64,000 nt of DNA, from contig CANKZI010000005.1 in the NCBI GenBank assembly GCA_947488595.1, forward strand, positions 29,376 to 93,375, in the 5' to 3' direction. Below are positions 20,300 to 33,705 of this stretch, one piece after another (within the stretch, counting starts at the first letter, position 1; each line of letters opens with the position of its first letter). The translations under genes were made by a program, and so were the position numbers. The notes beneath the pieces are model-generated. The model was not told the origin of the DNA and ran no database searches. It saw only the letters and a list, made by a program, of their open reading frames with translations. This DNA comes from Flavobacteriaceae bacterium (lineage in GTDB: Bacteria > Bacteroidota > Bacteroidia > Flavobacteriales > Flavobacteriaceae).

Positions 20300-21010
20300 C
20301 TATTCGACCATTGTATGATATACATTCATCACATCGTCATCTTCTTCAATTTTATCAATAAGCTTTTCTACGTCAGCAATTTGGGCTTCGTTGAGTGCTT
20401 TAGTGATTTGTGGAATCCTTTCAAATCCAGATGATAAAATTTCAAAATTTCGGTTTTCTAATTCCTTTTGAATCGTTCCAAAACTACCAAATGGCGCATA
20501 AATTAAAATTCCGTCTTCGTCTTCAAAAACTTCTTCGGCACCAAAATCAATCAATTCTAGTTCTAATTCTTCTGCGTCTATTTCGCCTTTCGGAATTCTG
20601 AAATTGCAAGTGTGATCAAACATAAACTCAACCGAACCTTGCGTTCCCATTGTACCATTGCATTTATTAAAATAACTTCTGATATTGGCCACCGTACGGT
20701 TATTGTTATCAGTAGCTGTTTCTATCAGTAGTGCAATTCCGTGTGGCGCATAACCTTCAAACAAAACTTCTTTGTAATTGGCTGTATCTTTTTCAGTAGC
20801 TTTTTTAATCGCACGTTCTACATTTTCTTTGGGCATATTGGCTGCTTTGGCATTTTGAATCACAGCGCGCAATCTCGAATTGGCTTCAGGATTCGGACCT
20901 CCTTCTTTAACTGCCATTACAATATCTTTACCTATTCTGGTGAATGCTTTGGCCATTGCAGACCAACGTTTCATTTTTCTTCCTTTTCTAAACTCGAACG
21001 CTCTTCCCAT
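20300..21010 (-). CDS. YebC/PmpR family transcriptional regulator
   Basis: MGRAFEFRKGRKMKRW... KMNKAFTRIGKDI-like N-terminus, YEGYAPHG-like motif (FEGYAPHGIALLIE); ORF track start 21049 likely too long, start at 21010 preferred. Confidence 0.92.
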   Translation of the reverse strand: MGRAFEFRKGRKMKRWSAMAKAFTRIGKDIVMAVKEGGPNPEANSRLRAVIQNAKAANMPKENVERAIKKATEKDTANYKEVLFEGYAPHGIALLIETATDNNNRTVANIRSYFNKCNGTMGTQGSVEFMFDHTCNFRIPKGEIDAEELELELIDFGAEEVFEDEDGILIYAPFGSFGTIQKELENRNFEILSSGFERIPQITKALNEAQIADVEKLIDKIEEDDDVMNVYHTMVE

Positions 21011-21114
21011 AGTTGTCTTTAAATTTTTTAAACTGAAATACATTTGCAAAAATACATTTTATAGTTGTTTTTTCAAATGGTATTTTAGTCAATAAGTACA
21101 TAGTTATTTATCAA

Positions 21115-21708
21115 ATAATTGCCCGATTGGTTCCAATTATAAATCGCAATAGAACGCTCTTAATTGAATTTGGTATTCAGCTTATTGTAAACGTCAACTT
21201 CTTTATTAAGTTCGTTTATCAATTTATTGTAAGCGTCGATTTCAATTTTAGTAAGGTCTTTTTGCTATTTTCTTTCCATTATCTTCTTATTTTCAGTCAC
21301 TTTTTGATTCAATATCAAAAAAGAAATTACTTTTGGACCATATTCCAACACTTCTTTTTTTAAAATTCCAACGCTTTTTTTGTTGATTAATCAACGTTGA
21401 ATCGCAACAAAATCTTTGATAAAATAGCAATCTTTATCAAAAATATAGTTGTCAATCATAAGCCGATGTTGACAAAGATCTTGGTACTCTTTTTTGGTGA
21501 AAATATTCCGATTCGGATCTAATCCGTCCACAAAAGTATCAAAAACATAAACCGACAAGCTGTCGTCAATCGCTTGTGGTTGGTAATGTTGTGCTTGTAA
21601 TAATATATTTATCTTTAAAAGGATTTCGCAGGTTTTCTCGTTATTTTGACCCAATAGCGAAGCGGAGACCAAAAACATTAAAAGTGAAATTTTAGTCATT
21701 AACTGCAA
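21115..21708 (-). pseudogene. Decayed gene: N-terminal fragment resembling tail-specific (Prc-like) protease followed in the same frame by stop-interrupted coding-like sequence
   Basis: 21391-21708 encodes signal peptide plus ...LDPNRNIFTKKEY...; downstream same-frame translation: LINKKSVGILKKEVLEYGPKVISFLILNQKVTENKKIMERK*QKDLTKIEIDAYNKLINELNKEVDVYNKLNTKFN*ERSIAIYNWNQSGNYLINNYVLID*. Confidence 0.55.
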
Positions 21709-21709
21709 G

Positions 21710-22792
21710 CTATTTTTTATAGAAAGGCAATTTTACGACTTTTGCAGCCACATCATTTTTTCTAATTCGTATAAAAATAGAGCTGTCAACGGCCGAAAAC
21801 GCAGTGGTGACATAACCCAAGCCAATGCCTTTGTTCATCGATGGCGACATGGTTCCCGAAGTCACAATTCCGATTGTATTGCCTTCTGCATCAACAATTT
21901 CATAATCATGACGTGGCACGCCTCTTTCGGTCAATTCGAAGCCCACTAATTTTCGGGTAACGCCTGTTTCTTTTTGCTTTTGTAAATAATCTGAATTGGT
22001 GAATTTTTTATTGAATTTTGTAATCCAACCCAAACCAGCTTCCAAAGGCGAAGTGGTGTCGTTGATGTCGTTTCCATACAAACAAAAACCCATTTCTAAA
22101 CGCAAAGTATCTCTTGCAGCCAACCCTATTGGTTTGATTCCAAATGCTGCACCAGCTTCAAAAACTTTGTTCCAAATGGTTTCCACTTCATCATTTTTGC
22201 AATAAATTTCAAAACCACCAGAACCTGTATAGCCTGTAGCCGAAATAATTACGTTAGAAAATCCAGCAAAATCAGCCACTTCAAAATGATAATAAGCAAT
22301 AGCAGACAAATCAATCGAACTTAATGATTGCATTGCTTCAACTGCTTTCGGACCTTGAATGGCGAGCAACGAATAGCCATTCGAAAGGTTTTGCATGTTA
22401 ACACCCAAATCATTTTGCGCCGAAATCCAATCCCAATCTTTATCAATATTCGAGGCATTTACAACCAATAAATATTGCTCATCTTTTATTTTATAAACAA
22501 TCAAATCATCAACAATCCCGCCAGTCTCATTAGGAAAACACGAATATTGGGCACGGCCGACTGTTAAAACACTAGCGTCATTTGAAGTAACTTTCTGAAT
22601 CAAATCCAATGCATTCGGACCGCTAATCAAAAATTCACCCATGTGCGAAACATCAAAAACACCAACGCCAGTGCGCACCGTTTCGTGTTCTGCATTAACT
22701 CCTTCATACAAAATAGGCATATTGTAGCCTGCAAACGGAAGCATTTTGGCTCCTAAACTTTCATGGATGTGCGTAAGCGCAGTATTTTTCAT
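21710..22792 (-). CDS. gcvT: Glycine cleavage system T protein (aminomethyltransferase)
   Basis: [40 protein letters not shown]. Confidence 0.95.
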   Translation of the reverse strand: MKNTALTHIHESLGAKMLPFAGYNMPILYEGVNAEHETVRTGVGVFDVSHMGEFLISGPNALDLIQKVTSNDASVLTVGRAQYSCFPNETGGIVDDLIVYKIKDEQYLLVVNASNIDKDWDWISAQNDLGVNMQNLSNGYSLLAIQGPKAVEAMQSLSSIDLSAIAYYHFEVADFAGFSNVIISATGYTGSGGFEIYCKNDEVETIWNKVFEAGAAFGIKPIGLAARDTLRLEMGFCLYGNDINDTTSPLEAGLGWITKFNKKFTNSDYLQKQKETGVTRKLVGFELTERGVPRHDYEIVDAEGNTIGIVTSGTMSPSMNKGIGLGYVTTAFSAVDSSIFIRIRKNDVAAKVVKLPFYKK

Positions 22793-22858
22793 TGTTTTGC
22801 TATAAAATTTAATCTTGCTAATTTATTGAATTTTTTACAGTTGTAAAAGATTTACGGG

Positions 22859-22940
22859 AGCAATTTCCCGCTTTCCGCTTTATCTTTTGTTCCGTTAAAA
22901 AAACGGCACAAAAGGATGCCGCTGCAATCGGGGCTAAGCT
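22859..22940. repeat. Intergenic hairpin element, copy A
   Basis: AGCAATTTCCCGCTTTCCGCTTTATCTTTTGTTCCGTT-AAAA-AACGGCACAAAAGGATGCCGCTGCAATCGGGGCTAAGCT; layered stems; related to copies at 48821 and 56668. Confidence 0.7.
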
Positions 22941-23009
22941 ACATAAAACAACGAAAATTTGATTTCATAATGATAACTAGAATGCTTAATTTTAAAGAAA
23001 TATATCCAA

Positions 23010-23855
23010 ATGAAATCAGTACAATTAATTTCAAAAAAAACAATCCAAGAAATATACAAACCCGTCCAAAGTTCGGCACACAAAGGAACGTTGGGACATG
23101 CACTAATTATTGGCGGAAGTTATGGCAAAATAGGGTCGGTATGTCTTTCGTCCAAAGCAGCTTTAAAAACCGGTTGTGGCTTGGTGTCTGTTTTTCTTCC
23201 ACAATGTGGTTATCAAATTGCACAAATCGCCACTCCCGAAGTCATGACAATTACCGATAAAGACGAAAAACACATTTCCAATATTGTTTTCGATTGTCAT
23301 CCTAACGCCATCGCAATAGGCCCAGGAATGGGGCAGGAGCGCGCTACAAAAAAAGCATTCTATCAATTTTTAAAATCCAATAAACGGCCTTTGGTGATCG
23401 ATGCCGACGCTTTAAATATATTGGCTAGCAATCAAAAATGGTTATCACTTTTGCAACCAAAAACCATTTTGACGCCACATCTGAAAGAATTAGAACGGCT
23501 CATTGGTACTTGGCAATCAGCATCCGAAAAATTCGAAATGACACAATCATTTGCCAAATTGTACGACGTAATTGTAGTGATAAAAGGCGTTCCGACCTAT
23601 ATCATTGATAGCGATAAAATATACCAAAACACTACAGGAAATGCTGCTTTGGCTACTGCCGGAAGTGGTGATGTTTTGACCGGAATGATAAGCAGCTTTT
23701 TAGCCCAATCGTATGAACCTATAAATGCAGCGATTTTTGGTGTTTATCTTCATGGTCTCACAGCCGATTTGGCGTTGCCAACAAACGGTTCGGAGTCATT
23801 TATTGCTTCTACTATTATTGATTATTTGGGTACCGCTTTTTTGAGTTTGAGATAA
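23010..23855 (+). CDS. NAD(P)H-hydrate dehydratase (YjeF C-terminal/NnrD-type)
   Basis: [54 protein letters not shown]. Confidence 0.9.
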   Translation: MKSVQLISKKTIQEIYKPVQSSAHKGTLGHALIIGGSYGKIGSVCLSSKAALKTGCGLVSVFLPQCGYQIAQIATPEVMTITDKDEKHISNIVFDCHPNAIAIGPGMGQERATKKAFYQFLKSNKRPLVIDADALNILASNQKWLSLLQPKTILTPHLKELERLIGTWQSASEKFEMTQSFAKLYDVIVVIKGVPTYIIDSDKIYQNTTGNAALATAGSGDVLTGMISSFLAQSYEPINAAIFGVYLHGLTADLALPTNGSESFIASTIIDYLGTAFLSLR

Positions 23856-23888
23856 AAAAAAGCTACAAGTTTTGACAATAAAGCAACA

Positions 23889-24389
23889 TCAAATTTTTTC
23901 CGTTTTAATACGATTAAAATGCGTTTGCTTTAAATCTTTTTCACCCGAAATAATACTAATATTACCATCTATTTCGAGCATCGCCAACTTAACATCTTTA
24001 AAATGTTCAATTCCATGCTCGCGCATTGCTTCTTTTAATTCGGCGTCAGTAATATTCAATTTGCTTAGAATTTTAGTATCCAAACGGCCGTTATGAATTA
24101 ATATTTCTGGCTTTTCTTGAATAAAATCGCTGAATGCTTTGTATTTAAACATCAATTTCTTTAATGTAAAATTGATTGTAAACAAAACCGCTGCAGCGGC
24201 CAATCCGCCTAAAAGCGAAGTATTGTTGCCGACCATTGCATTTTGTACAGAATTGCTAATCAACAAAATCAAAATTACATCAGAAGTATTGAGTTGCGAC
24301 AACTCTTTTTTTCCAAAAATGCGCAAAGCAATCACCATAAAAAGATAAACGGCAGCACTTCTAATAATAATGTCGAGATATGGATTCAT
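23889..24389 (-). CDS. DUF421 (YetF-like) membrane protein
   Basis: RTAAVYLFMVIALRIFGKKELSQLNTSDVILILLISNSVQNAMVG is the typical DUF421 N-terminus. Confidence 0.88.
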   Translation of the reverse strand: MNPYLDIIIRSAAVYLFMVIALRIFGKKELSQLNTSDVILILLISNSVQNAMVGNNTSLLGGLAAAAVLFTINFTLKKLMFKYKAFSDFIQEKPEILIHNGRLDTKILSKLNITDAELKEAMREHGIEHFKDVKLAMLEIDGNISIISGEKDLKQTHFNRIKTEKI

Positions 24390-24479
24390 TTAAAGCTAAA
24401 GGTTTTAAAATTTACAAATTGGATTGCAAAACAATTCTTCTCATTTAAAATTCCACAATCCAATAGTCCAACAATCAAT

Positions 24480-25853
24480 CTAAATTTTGCTTTTAAAATT
24501 TTTTTCAATTGCCAAAATCATTTCTCCAGCGATATCTTTATTGGTTGCGCCTTCGATGCCTTCGAGGCCAGGTGATGAATTGACTTCCAACAACAACGGA
24601 CCTTTTGATGACCGAATAATATCAACGCCAGCGACTTTTAAATCCATAGCTTTTGCCGCTTTTATTGCGATGCGTTTTTCTTCAGAAGTTACTTTAATGA
24701 TAGATGCAGTACCGCCTAAATGAATGTTGGCTCTGAATTCGCCAGGTAAGGCTTCACGCTGAATGGCTGCAACTACTTTGCCGTCAATCACGAAACACCG
24801 AATATCTTTTCCGTTGGCTTCTTTAATAAACTCTTGCACCAAAATATTGGCATTTAAACTTTTAAAAGCGTTAATAACACTTTCTGCAGCTTTTTTTGTT
24901 TCGGCCAAAACCACACCTTTTCCTTGCGTTCCTTCCAATAATTTTACGATAAGTGGCGGTCCGCCAACCATTTTTATCAAATCATTGGTGTCTAAAGGAG
25001 AATTAGCAAATCCAGTCGTCGGAATATCAACACCATGATTTAACAGCAATTGCAACGAATACAATTTGTCTCTCGATTGTGTAATAGCTGCTGCCGAATT
25101 CAAGCAAAATACTTTCAAAGCTTCAAATTGACGCGTCAAAGCACAGCCGTAAAATGTGATACTAGGACGTATTCGCGGAATGATAGCATCAAAATTATCA
25201 AGAATTTTTCCGCCACGGTAATGAATTTCAGGCTGGGTAGCATCCAACCTCATGTAGCATTCTTTTATATTCAAAAAGTGCATTTGGTGACCACGCATTT
25301 CTCCTGCTTCCATGATGCGTTTGTTGCTATACAATTCGGGATTGCTCGCCAAAACACCAATACGCAAACCTGTTTTTGCGGTATCAGCACTTTTATAAAT
25401 TTCCTTGAGTTTGTCGGTACTCGGTTGTCCTAATAAGTATCTTTCTTCGGGATCTACCAATACACGACCGCTCATCGCTTCGCGACCCAAAAGCATACGA
25501 AAACCCATTGAATCTCGATTGGTCAAAGTGATTTCAATCGTCCAATGTTTGCCTCCGATTTCGAGTTCTGCGCCAATAACATAGCGTTGTTCTCTAAAAC
25601 CACTGGAGCTTTTTACGATTCTTTTGTCAATCAATTTTGATTCGCAATGTATGATGGTTTTAACATTATTTTGAATCGGATTAATATCAAACTTGACCCA
25701 ATTTTCTTCGTTTTTTATAAAGGGTGCGATATTTATGGCATGCAAAGCTGAGGTTTTTGCGCCGGAATCAACCCGCGCTTTAATTGTCGGAATTCCTAAA
25801 GCTGGAAAAGAGCACCATTCTTCACTTCCGACGACAACTTTTTCTTGTAACAT
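24480..25853 (-). CDS. Fusion: RimB-like retropepsin-fold zinc protease domain + RimK-like ATP-grasp amidoligase
   Basis: N-terminus [33 protein letters not shown]-terminus [40 protein letters not shown]. Confidence 0.9.
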   Translation of the reverse strand: MLQEKVVVGSEEWCSFPALGIPTIKARVDSGAKTSALHAINIAPFIKNEENWVKFDINPIQNNVKTIIHCESKLIDKRIVKSSSGFREQRYVIGAELEIGGKHWTIEITLTNRDSMGFRMLLGREAMSGRVLVDPEERYLLGQPSTDKLKEIYKSADTAKTGLRIGVLASNPELYSNKRIMEAGEMRGHQMHFLNIKECYMRLDATQPEIHYRGGKILDNFDAIIPRIRPSITFYGCALTRQFEALKVFCLNSAAAITQSRDKLYSLQLLLNHGVDIPTTGFANSPLDTNDLIKMVGGPPLIVKLLEGTQGKGVVLAETKKAAESVINAFKSLNANILVQEFIKEANGKDIRCFVIDGKVVAAIQREALPGEFRANIHLGGTASIIKVTSEEKRIAIKAAKAMDLKVAGVDIIRSSKGPLLLEVNSSPGLEGIEGATNKDIAGEMILAIEKNFKSKI

Positions 25854-25990
25854 TTTTTTGATTGATTATAGTTCTTTGATAAATCAAAAGTAATATTTGT
25901 TTTTGGAAATAAAAGAAGAAGTTTGCAAAACATTAAACCCGCCAAATATAAAACTTGACGGGTCTTTTATGTAAATAATATATTATCCTA

Positions 25991-28537
25991 TTAATTAGTT
26001 GGTTCTTCCGCTTTTTGAACTTTCACATTCAATTCTTGAGAATCATCTTCAATGTCCATATAAATTTCGTCGCCAGCACCAATTTTAGAAGTAATGATTT
26101 CTTCTGCCAAAGCATCTTCAACATATTTTTGGATGGCTCTTTTTAAAGGTCTTGCACCAAACTGTTTGTCGAAACCTTTGTCGGCGATAAAAGCTTTTGC
26201 TTTGTCAGAAAGACTCAGTTTGTATCCCAATTCGGCGATACGGACATATAATTTTTTCAATTCAATTTCGATAATCAAATCGATGTCATGTTTTTCTAAT
26301 GCGTTAAAGACAATTACATCGTCAATTCGGTTTAGAAATTCTGGTGCAAACGCTTTTTTAAGGGCATTTTCAATAATACTCTTTGAGTTTTCATCGGCAT
26401 TAGCTACTCTTGTTGCGGTTCCAAAACCAACGCCTTGACCAAAATCTTTGAGTTGTCGTGCGCCAATGTTAGAAGTCATGATAATGATTGTGTTTTTAAA
26501 ATCGATTTTTCGACCCAAACTATCGGTCAAATAACCATCATCTAATACTTGAAGCATCATATTAAAAACATCGGGATGGGCTTTTTCAATTTCGTCCAAA
26601 AGCACTACACAATAAGGTTTTCTTCGCACTTTTTCGGTCAATTGTCCGCCTTCTTCGTAGCCAACATAGCCTGGAGGCGCTCCAACCAATCTCGAAATAG
26701 CAAATTTTTCCATGTATTCGCTCATATCAATGCGAACCAAAGCATCTTCAGAGTCGAATAATTCTTTGGCAAGTACTTTGGCCAATTGCGTTTTTCCGAC
26801 ACCAGTTTGACCCAAGAAAATAAATGAACCAATGGGTCTATTTGGATCTTTAAGACCGGCACGGTTGCGTTGGATAGAACGGGCAATTTTCATTACTGCT
26901 TCGTTTTGCCCAATGACCTTATTTTGAATTAATTCAGGTAATTTAGCTAATTTATTACTTTCAGTTTGAGCAATACGGTTTACTGGAATGCCAGTCATCA
27001 TAGAAACCACATCGGCCACATTGTCTTCGGTCACTAAAATGCGATTGGTTTTAGCATCTTCTTCCCATTGTTCTTGAGCGATAGCCAAATCTTTTTCTAT
27101 CCGTTTTTCATCATCACGCAATTTAGCTGCTTCTTCATATTTTTGTTTTTTGACGACAGTATTTTTTAATTCACGCACTTCTTCCAACTGACGCTCTAAG
27201 TCCAAAATTTGTTTGGGAACATCAATATTGGTAATATGCACACGTGAACCTGCTTCGTCTAAAGCATCAATGGCTTTGTCTGGTAAAAAGCGTTCAGACA
27301 TGTAGCGGTTGGTTAATTTCACACAAGCTTCAATTGCTTCTTGGGTGTAAATCACATTATGGTGGTCTTCGTATTTGTTTTTGATGTTATTAAGAATCGT
27401 AATTGTTTCTTCAACCGAAGTGGGTTCGACAATTACTTTTTGAAAACGACGTTCTAAAGCGCCATCTTTTTCGATATACTGACGGTATTCATCTAATGTT
27501 GTAGCGCCAATACATTGAATTTCGCCACGGGCTAAAGCCGGTTTGAACATATTAGAAGCATCGAGAGAACCCGTAGCACCGCCAGCTCCAACAATAGTGT
27601 GAATTTCGTCAATAAAGAGAATGATATCATCATTTTTCTCGAGTTCATTCATAACGGCTTTCATTCGTTCTTCAAATTGACCACGGTATTTTGTTCCGGC
27701 AACCAAACTCGCTAAATCCAAAGTGACAACTCTTTTATTAAAAAGGATTCGAGAAACTTTTTTCTGAATGATTCTGAGCGCAAGTCCTTCGGCAATTGCA
27801 GATTTTCCAACACCCGGTTCGCCAATCAAAAGTGGATTGTTTTTCTTTCTACGGCTCAAAATTTGAGAAACACGTTCAATTTCTTTTTCGCGTCCCACCA
27901 CGGGATCTAGTTTTCCTTCTTCTGCCATTTCGGTTAAATCGCGACCAAAATTATCCAAAACTGGTGTTTTCGATTTTTTATTGGATTTGTTGGCAGGATT
28001 ATTAAAGTTGCTTTCTTTTAAACTGTCATCTTGTCCTGAATCGTCGTTATAAGATGATTCATTTCGAGGTAAATTTTCTAAAAATTCTTCTTCGTTTGGC
28101 GTCATATTCAGATATTGTTCTTTGGCTATATCATAATCAATTTTTAGTTTATTCAATAGCTTGGTTGTAGGATCGTTTTCGTTTTTTAAAATACATAGCA
28201 ATAAATGTGCAGTACTAATAGAGGTACTTTGAAAAACTTTTGCTTCAAGAAAAGTAGTCTTTAAAGCCCTTTCCGCTTGACGGGTTAGATGTAAATTTTT
28301 CTTTTCATTGGTTATTTCGACCGTTGGACTAGCAGGGCTCAAAATTTCAACCTTGCGGCGAAGATGGTCCAAATCGACGGAAAGATTATTAAGAATATTA
28401 ATTGCTTTGCCATTTCCGTCTCTCAAAATACCTAACATTAAATGCTCAGTTCCGATAAAGTCATGGCCTAAACGCAACGCTTCTTCTTTGCTGTAAGTAA
28501 TAACATCTTTTACTCTTGGTGAAAAATTATCATCCAT
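25991..28537 (-). CDS. clpC: ATP-dependent Clp protease ATP-binding subunit (ClpC-type, UVR-containing)
   Basis: Clp N-domain, two AAA modules ([31 protein letters not shown]), UVR-like region [21 protein letters not shown]. Confidence 0.93.
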   Translation of the reverse strand: MDDNFSPRVKDVITYSKEEALRLGHDFIGTEHLMLGILRDGNGKAINILNNLSVDLDHLRRKVEILSPASPTVEITNEKKNLHLTRQAERALKTTFLEAKVFQSTSISTAHLLLCILKNENDPTTKLLNKLKIDYDIAKEQYLNMTPNEEEFLENLPRNESSYNDDSGQDDSLKESNFNNPANKSNKKSKTPVLDNFGRDLTEMAEEGKLDPVVGREKEIERVSQILSRRKKNNPLLIGEPGVGKSAIAEGLALRIIQKKVSRILFNKRVVTLDLASLVAGTKYRGQFEERMKAVMNELEKNDDIILFIDEIHTIVGAGGATGSLDASNMFKPALARGEIQCIGATTLDEYRQYIEKDGALERRFQKVIVEPTSVEETITILNNIKNKYEDHHNVIYTQEAIEACVKLTNRYMSERFLPDKAIDALDEAGSRVHITNIDVPKQILDLERQLEEVRELKNTVVKKQKYEEAAKLRDDEKRIEKDLAIAQEQWEEDAKTNRILVTEDNVADVVSMMTGIPVNRIAQTESNKLAKLPELIQNKVIGQNEAVMKIARSIQRNRAGLKDPNRPIGSFIFLGQTGVGKTQLAKVLAKELFDSEDALVRIDMSEYMEKFAISRLVGAPPGYVGYEEGGQLTEKVRRKPYCVVLLDEIEKAHPDVFNMMLQVLDDGYLTDSLGRKIDFKNTIIIMTSNIGARQLKDFGQGVGFGTATRVANADENSKSIIENALKKAFAPEFLNRIDDVIVFNALEKHDIDLIIEIELKKLYVRIAELGYKLSLSDKAKAFIADKGFDKQFGARPLKRAIQKYVEDALAEEIITSKIGAGDEIYMDIEDDSQELNVKVQKAEEPTN

Positions 28538-28601
28538 AATTATATATAAGTTGTTGCTATAAATTTACTAATTATATCCTGCGAAAGCAAAAATCATTCC
28601 C

Positions 28602-28629
28602 TGTCACAACTACTGACAGCTAAGTGACA
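28602..28629. promoter_or_regulatory. Inverted repeat TGTCAC-N5-CTGACAG-N4-GTGACA in the clpC/gyrA divergent region
   Basis: TGTCAC 28602-28607, CTGACAG 28613-28619, GTGACA 28624-28629. Confidence 0.4.
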
Positions 28630-28801
28630 AAAAATATCTAATATTCAAAGTTAAAATTTTGAAAATTTATTAACCTAAATGGGTTGGCATTTTGTTAATA
28701 AATCAACTAAAAATAGTTCAGTTTACAATTAAAAAAAAAATCAAAAACTGTATATTAGCAAGATTTTTAAACAAACGAATTTTAATTTTTAAGTATATAA
28801 T

Positions 28802-31441
<2,640 letters not shown>

Positions 31442-31521
31442 ATAGTAAATTGGACAAATTTCAAGACTAGGTTGATTGTGAAATTTGTTTTTTAATATAA
31501 ATCAAACTAAACCTATATTTT

Positions 31522-32811
31522 ATGAAAAACAAATATGTAATAATGGCAGCTTCATTGCTTATTTCCATAAGCACTTTTGCTCAAAAAGAACAAATTAAAG
31601 CCGCTGAGAAAGCGCTTAAAAATTCAAATGCTGTCGAAGCCAAAAAAATCTTAACAGATGCCGAACCATTAATAGCTAATGCTACTGAAGAAGAAAAAGC
31701 CCAATTTTATTCGGTTAAAGGTAATGTGTACCTTCAATTGGCAAAATCCAATGTGGATTCAGGTAAAAATTATTCAGAAGCTTTAAAAGCATATCAAGTA
31801 GTTTTTGACACTGAAAAAAAATCAGGGAAATCAAAATACAGTAAGCCTGCAGAAGTTCAAAAATTATTAGTAATCAATGGTTTAAAATCGGCTGCCTATG
31901 AAGATTACAAGAACAAAAATTTTAAAGGGGCAAGTGATAAATATTACGAATTGTACCAATCAGACAATACACAGACAGATTTTTTGTACAATGCGTCTAA
32001 TGCAGCGCTTGGAGCAAAAGAGTACGATTTGGCTTTGACTTATCTTGAGGAATTGAAGCGCATCAATTACTCTGGCGAAACGACCTATTTTATTGCCGTA
32101 AGTAAAGTAAATGGTCGAGAAGATTTTTACAGTACCAAAAAAGAACGCGATGCTGCGGTAAGTTTAGGAACACATGAAAAGCCAACCGATGAACTTGTTC
32201 CTTCAAAAAGAGGTGAAATTTATAGAAATATTGCCTTGATATTAATTCAGAAAGGTCAGATTGAAGAAGCTAAAAAAGCCATACAGGAGGCCAGAATTGC
32301 CAACCCAAACGACGATTCATTGATATTATCGGAGGCTGATTTGTATTTAAAAACCAAAGATATAGATACTTACAAAAAATTAATTACAGAGGTTTTAGAA
32401 AAAAATCCAAATAATTTTGAATTGATTTTTAATCTGGGTGTTGTAAGTTATACTAATAAAGATTTTGTCAATGCCGAAAAATATTACCTGCGCGTGATTG
32501 AATTGAATCCCAACTATGCCAACGCCTATTTTAATATGTCAGCATTAAAAATTGACCAAGCCACCACGATGCTCGACAATATGAATAAATTGAGTACTTC
32601 GGCTGCTGACAATAAGAAGTATGATGCAATGAAAAAAGAGCGTGATGCGTTATTGGTCGTTATTCAAGGCTATTTAGAAAAAACAATTGCACTAGACGAT
32701 AGTAATATTGATGCAAAACAGGCTCTAGTTACGGTTTATAATGCTTTAGAAATGAGTGCTAAAGCCAAAGCTTTAAAAGAAAATATAAAAGCACAAGAAA
32801 GTAAACAATAA
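31522..32811 (+). CDS. Tetratricopeptide-repeat protein (secreted)
   Basis: Signal peptide MKNKYVIMAASLLISISTFAQ; TPR-like helices (NPNNFELIFNLGVVSYTNKDFVNAEKYYLRVIELNPNYANAYFNMSAL). Confidence 0.87.
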   Translation: MKNKYVIMAASLLISISTFAQKEQIKAAEKALKNSNAVEAKKILTDAEPLIANATEEEKAQFYSVKGNVYLQLAKSNVDSGKNYSEALKAYQVVFDTEKKSGKSKYSKPAEVQKLLVINGLKSAAYEDYKNKNFKGASDKYYELYQSDNTQTDFLYNASNAALGAKEYDLALTYLEELKRINYSGETTYFIAVSKVNGREDFYSTKKERDAAVSLGTHEKPTDELVPSKRGEIYRNIALILIQKGQIEEAKKAIQEARIANPNDDSLILSEADLYLKTKDIDTYKKLITEVLEKNPNNFELIFNLGVVSYTNKDFVNAEKYYLRVIELNPNYANAYFNMSALKIDQATTMLDNMNKLSTSAADNKKYDAMKKERDALLVVIQGYLEKTIALDDSNIDAKQALVTVYNALEMSAKAKALKENIKAQESKQ

Positions 32812-32820
32812 TAGATAATA

Positions 32821-32858
32821 AAGAATCCCGAGTCAATTGTAACTCGGGATTTTTTTTT
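32821..32858. terminator. Bidirectional-looking terminator between convergent genes
   Basis: AATCCCGAGT-CAATTGT-AACTCGGGATTTTTTTTT. Confidence 0.8.
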
Positions 32859-33619
32859 ATACTATCTTTTTTATAACTCTTAATTTGTGGGTGTGTCTGT
32901 TGGTTTCGGCATTATAAATTCCGAGATGGTCCAAACGATCAATGCGAACTTTTCCACTTGCAATGAATAATATAATTGTCATTCATAATTATGCCTACAT
33001 GAATAATATTGCCTTCTTCATTATCGAAAAAAGCCAAATCTCCAGCCTCACTTTCTTCAATAAAACTTAACGCTTCACCTTGAGTAGCTTGTTGCGAAGC
33101 ATCTCGCAATAAATGATAGCCATTGAGTTTATAAACCATTTGTGTTAACCCAGAACAATCGATTCCGAAAGGCGTTTTTCCACCCCATAAATACGGCGCA
33201 TTCAAATACATAAATGCCGTTTCGATAATCGTTGCTTTTGGTTTAAGGCCGCTAATCTTCATCCCTTCAAAGTTGTAATTTTGTATGTTAATTTCGGGAT
33301 GATTTAAAAAAGAAAGTGACGCGCCAAGGGGTATGGGCATCAAAAAATTATTTGAAGTCGTAATGTATTCAACCAAATCAGAATTTAAAATAATCGCATC
33401 TTTGGACAATTGGTTGTACTCTGATTCGCCAATAACTTGAAACTGTTTGGAATCAATCCAACCTTGATAAGCATCAAAATGCAACTTGACTTTAGACCAC
33501 TGTTTTTGCTGTTCAATGATTTCAAAATGTTCGCCAAACAAAACTTGCGATACGATTTCGCTTTTATCACTGGCGTCCATTCGCAATGGGATGTTGGCTA
33601 AATTACAAATTCCGAACAT
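32857..33619 (-). pseudogene. C40 (NlpC/P60) peptidase with SH3-like N-terminus, carrying an apparent 1-nt frameshift near its 3' end
   Basis: ORF 32939-33619 has GIDCSGLTQMVY and HVGIIMNDNYIIHC; removing one base in CATTGCAAGTGG restores ...IIHASGKVRIDRLDHLGIYNAETNRHTHKLRVIKKIV* ending at 32857. Confidence 0.75.
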
Positions 33620-33705
33620 GAATGTGAATTAAGAATTAAAAAAATTACAAATCAAAAATGCCTAACAAAATTAGTAATTTTTAATTCGTAATTCCTAATT
33701 GTTTT

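Noticed and set aside
22859-22940. Integron attC site interpretation of the hairpin elements
   Set aside because: Single layered palindromes, no integron integrase, no cassette-like gene array, and flanking genes are core metabolism
22916-23260. ORF 22916..23260 (+)
   Set aside because: Overlaps the hairpin element and nnrD in another frame; nnrD frame carries the conserved motifs
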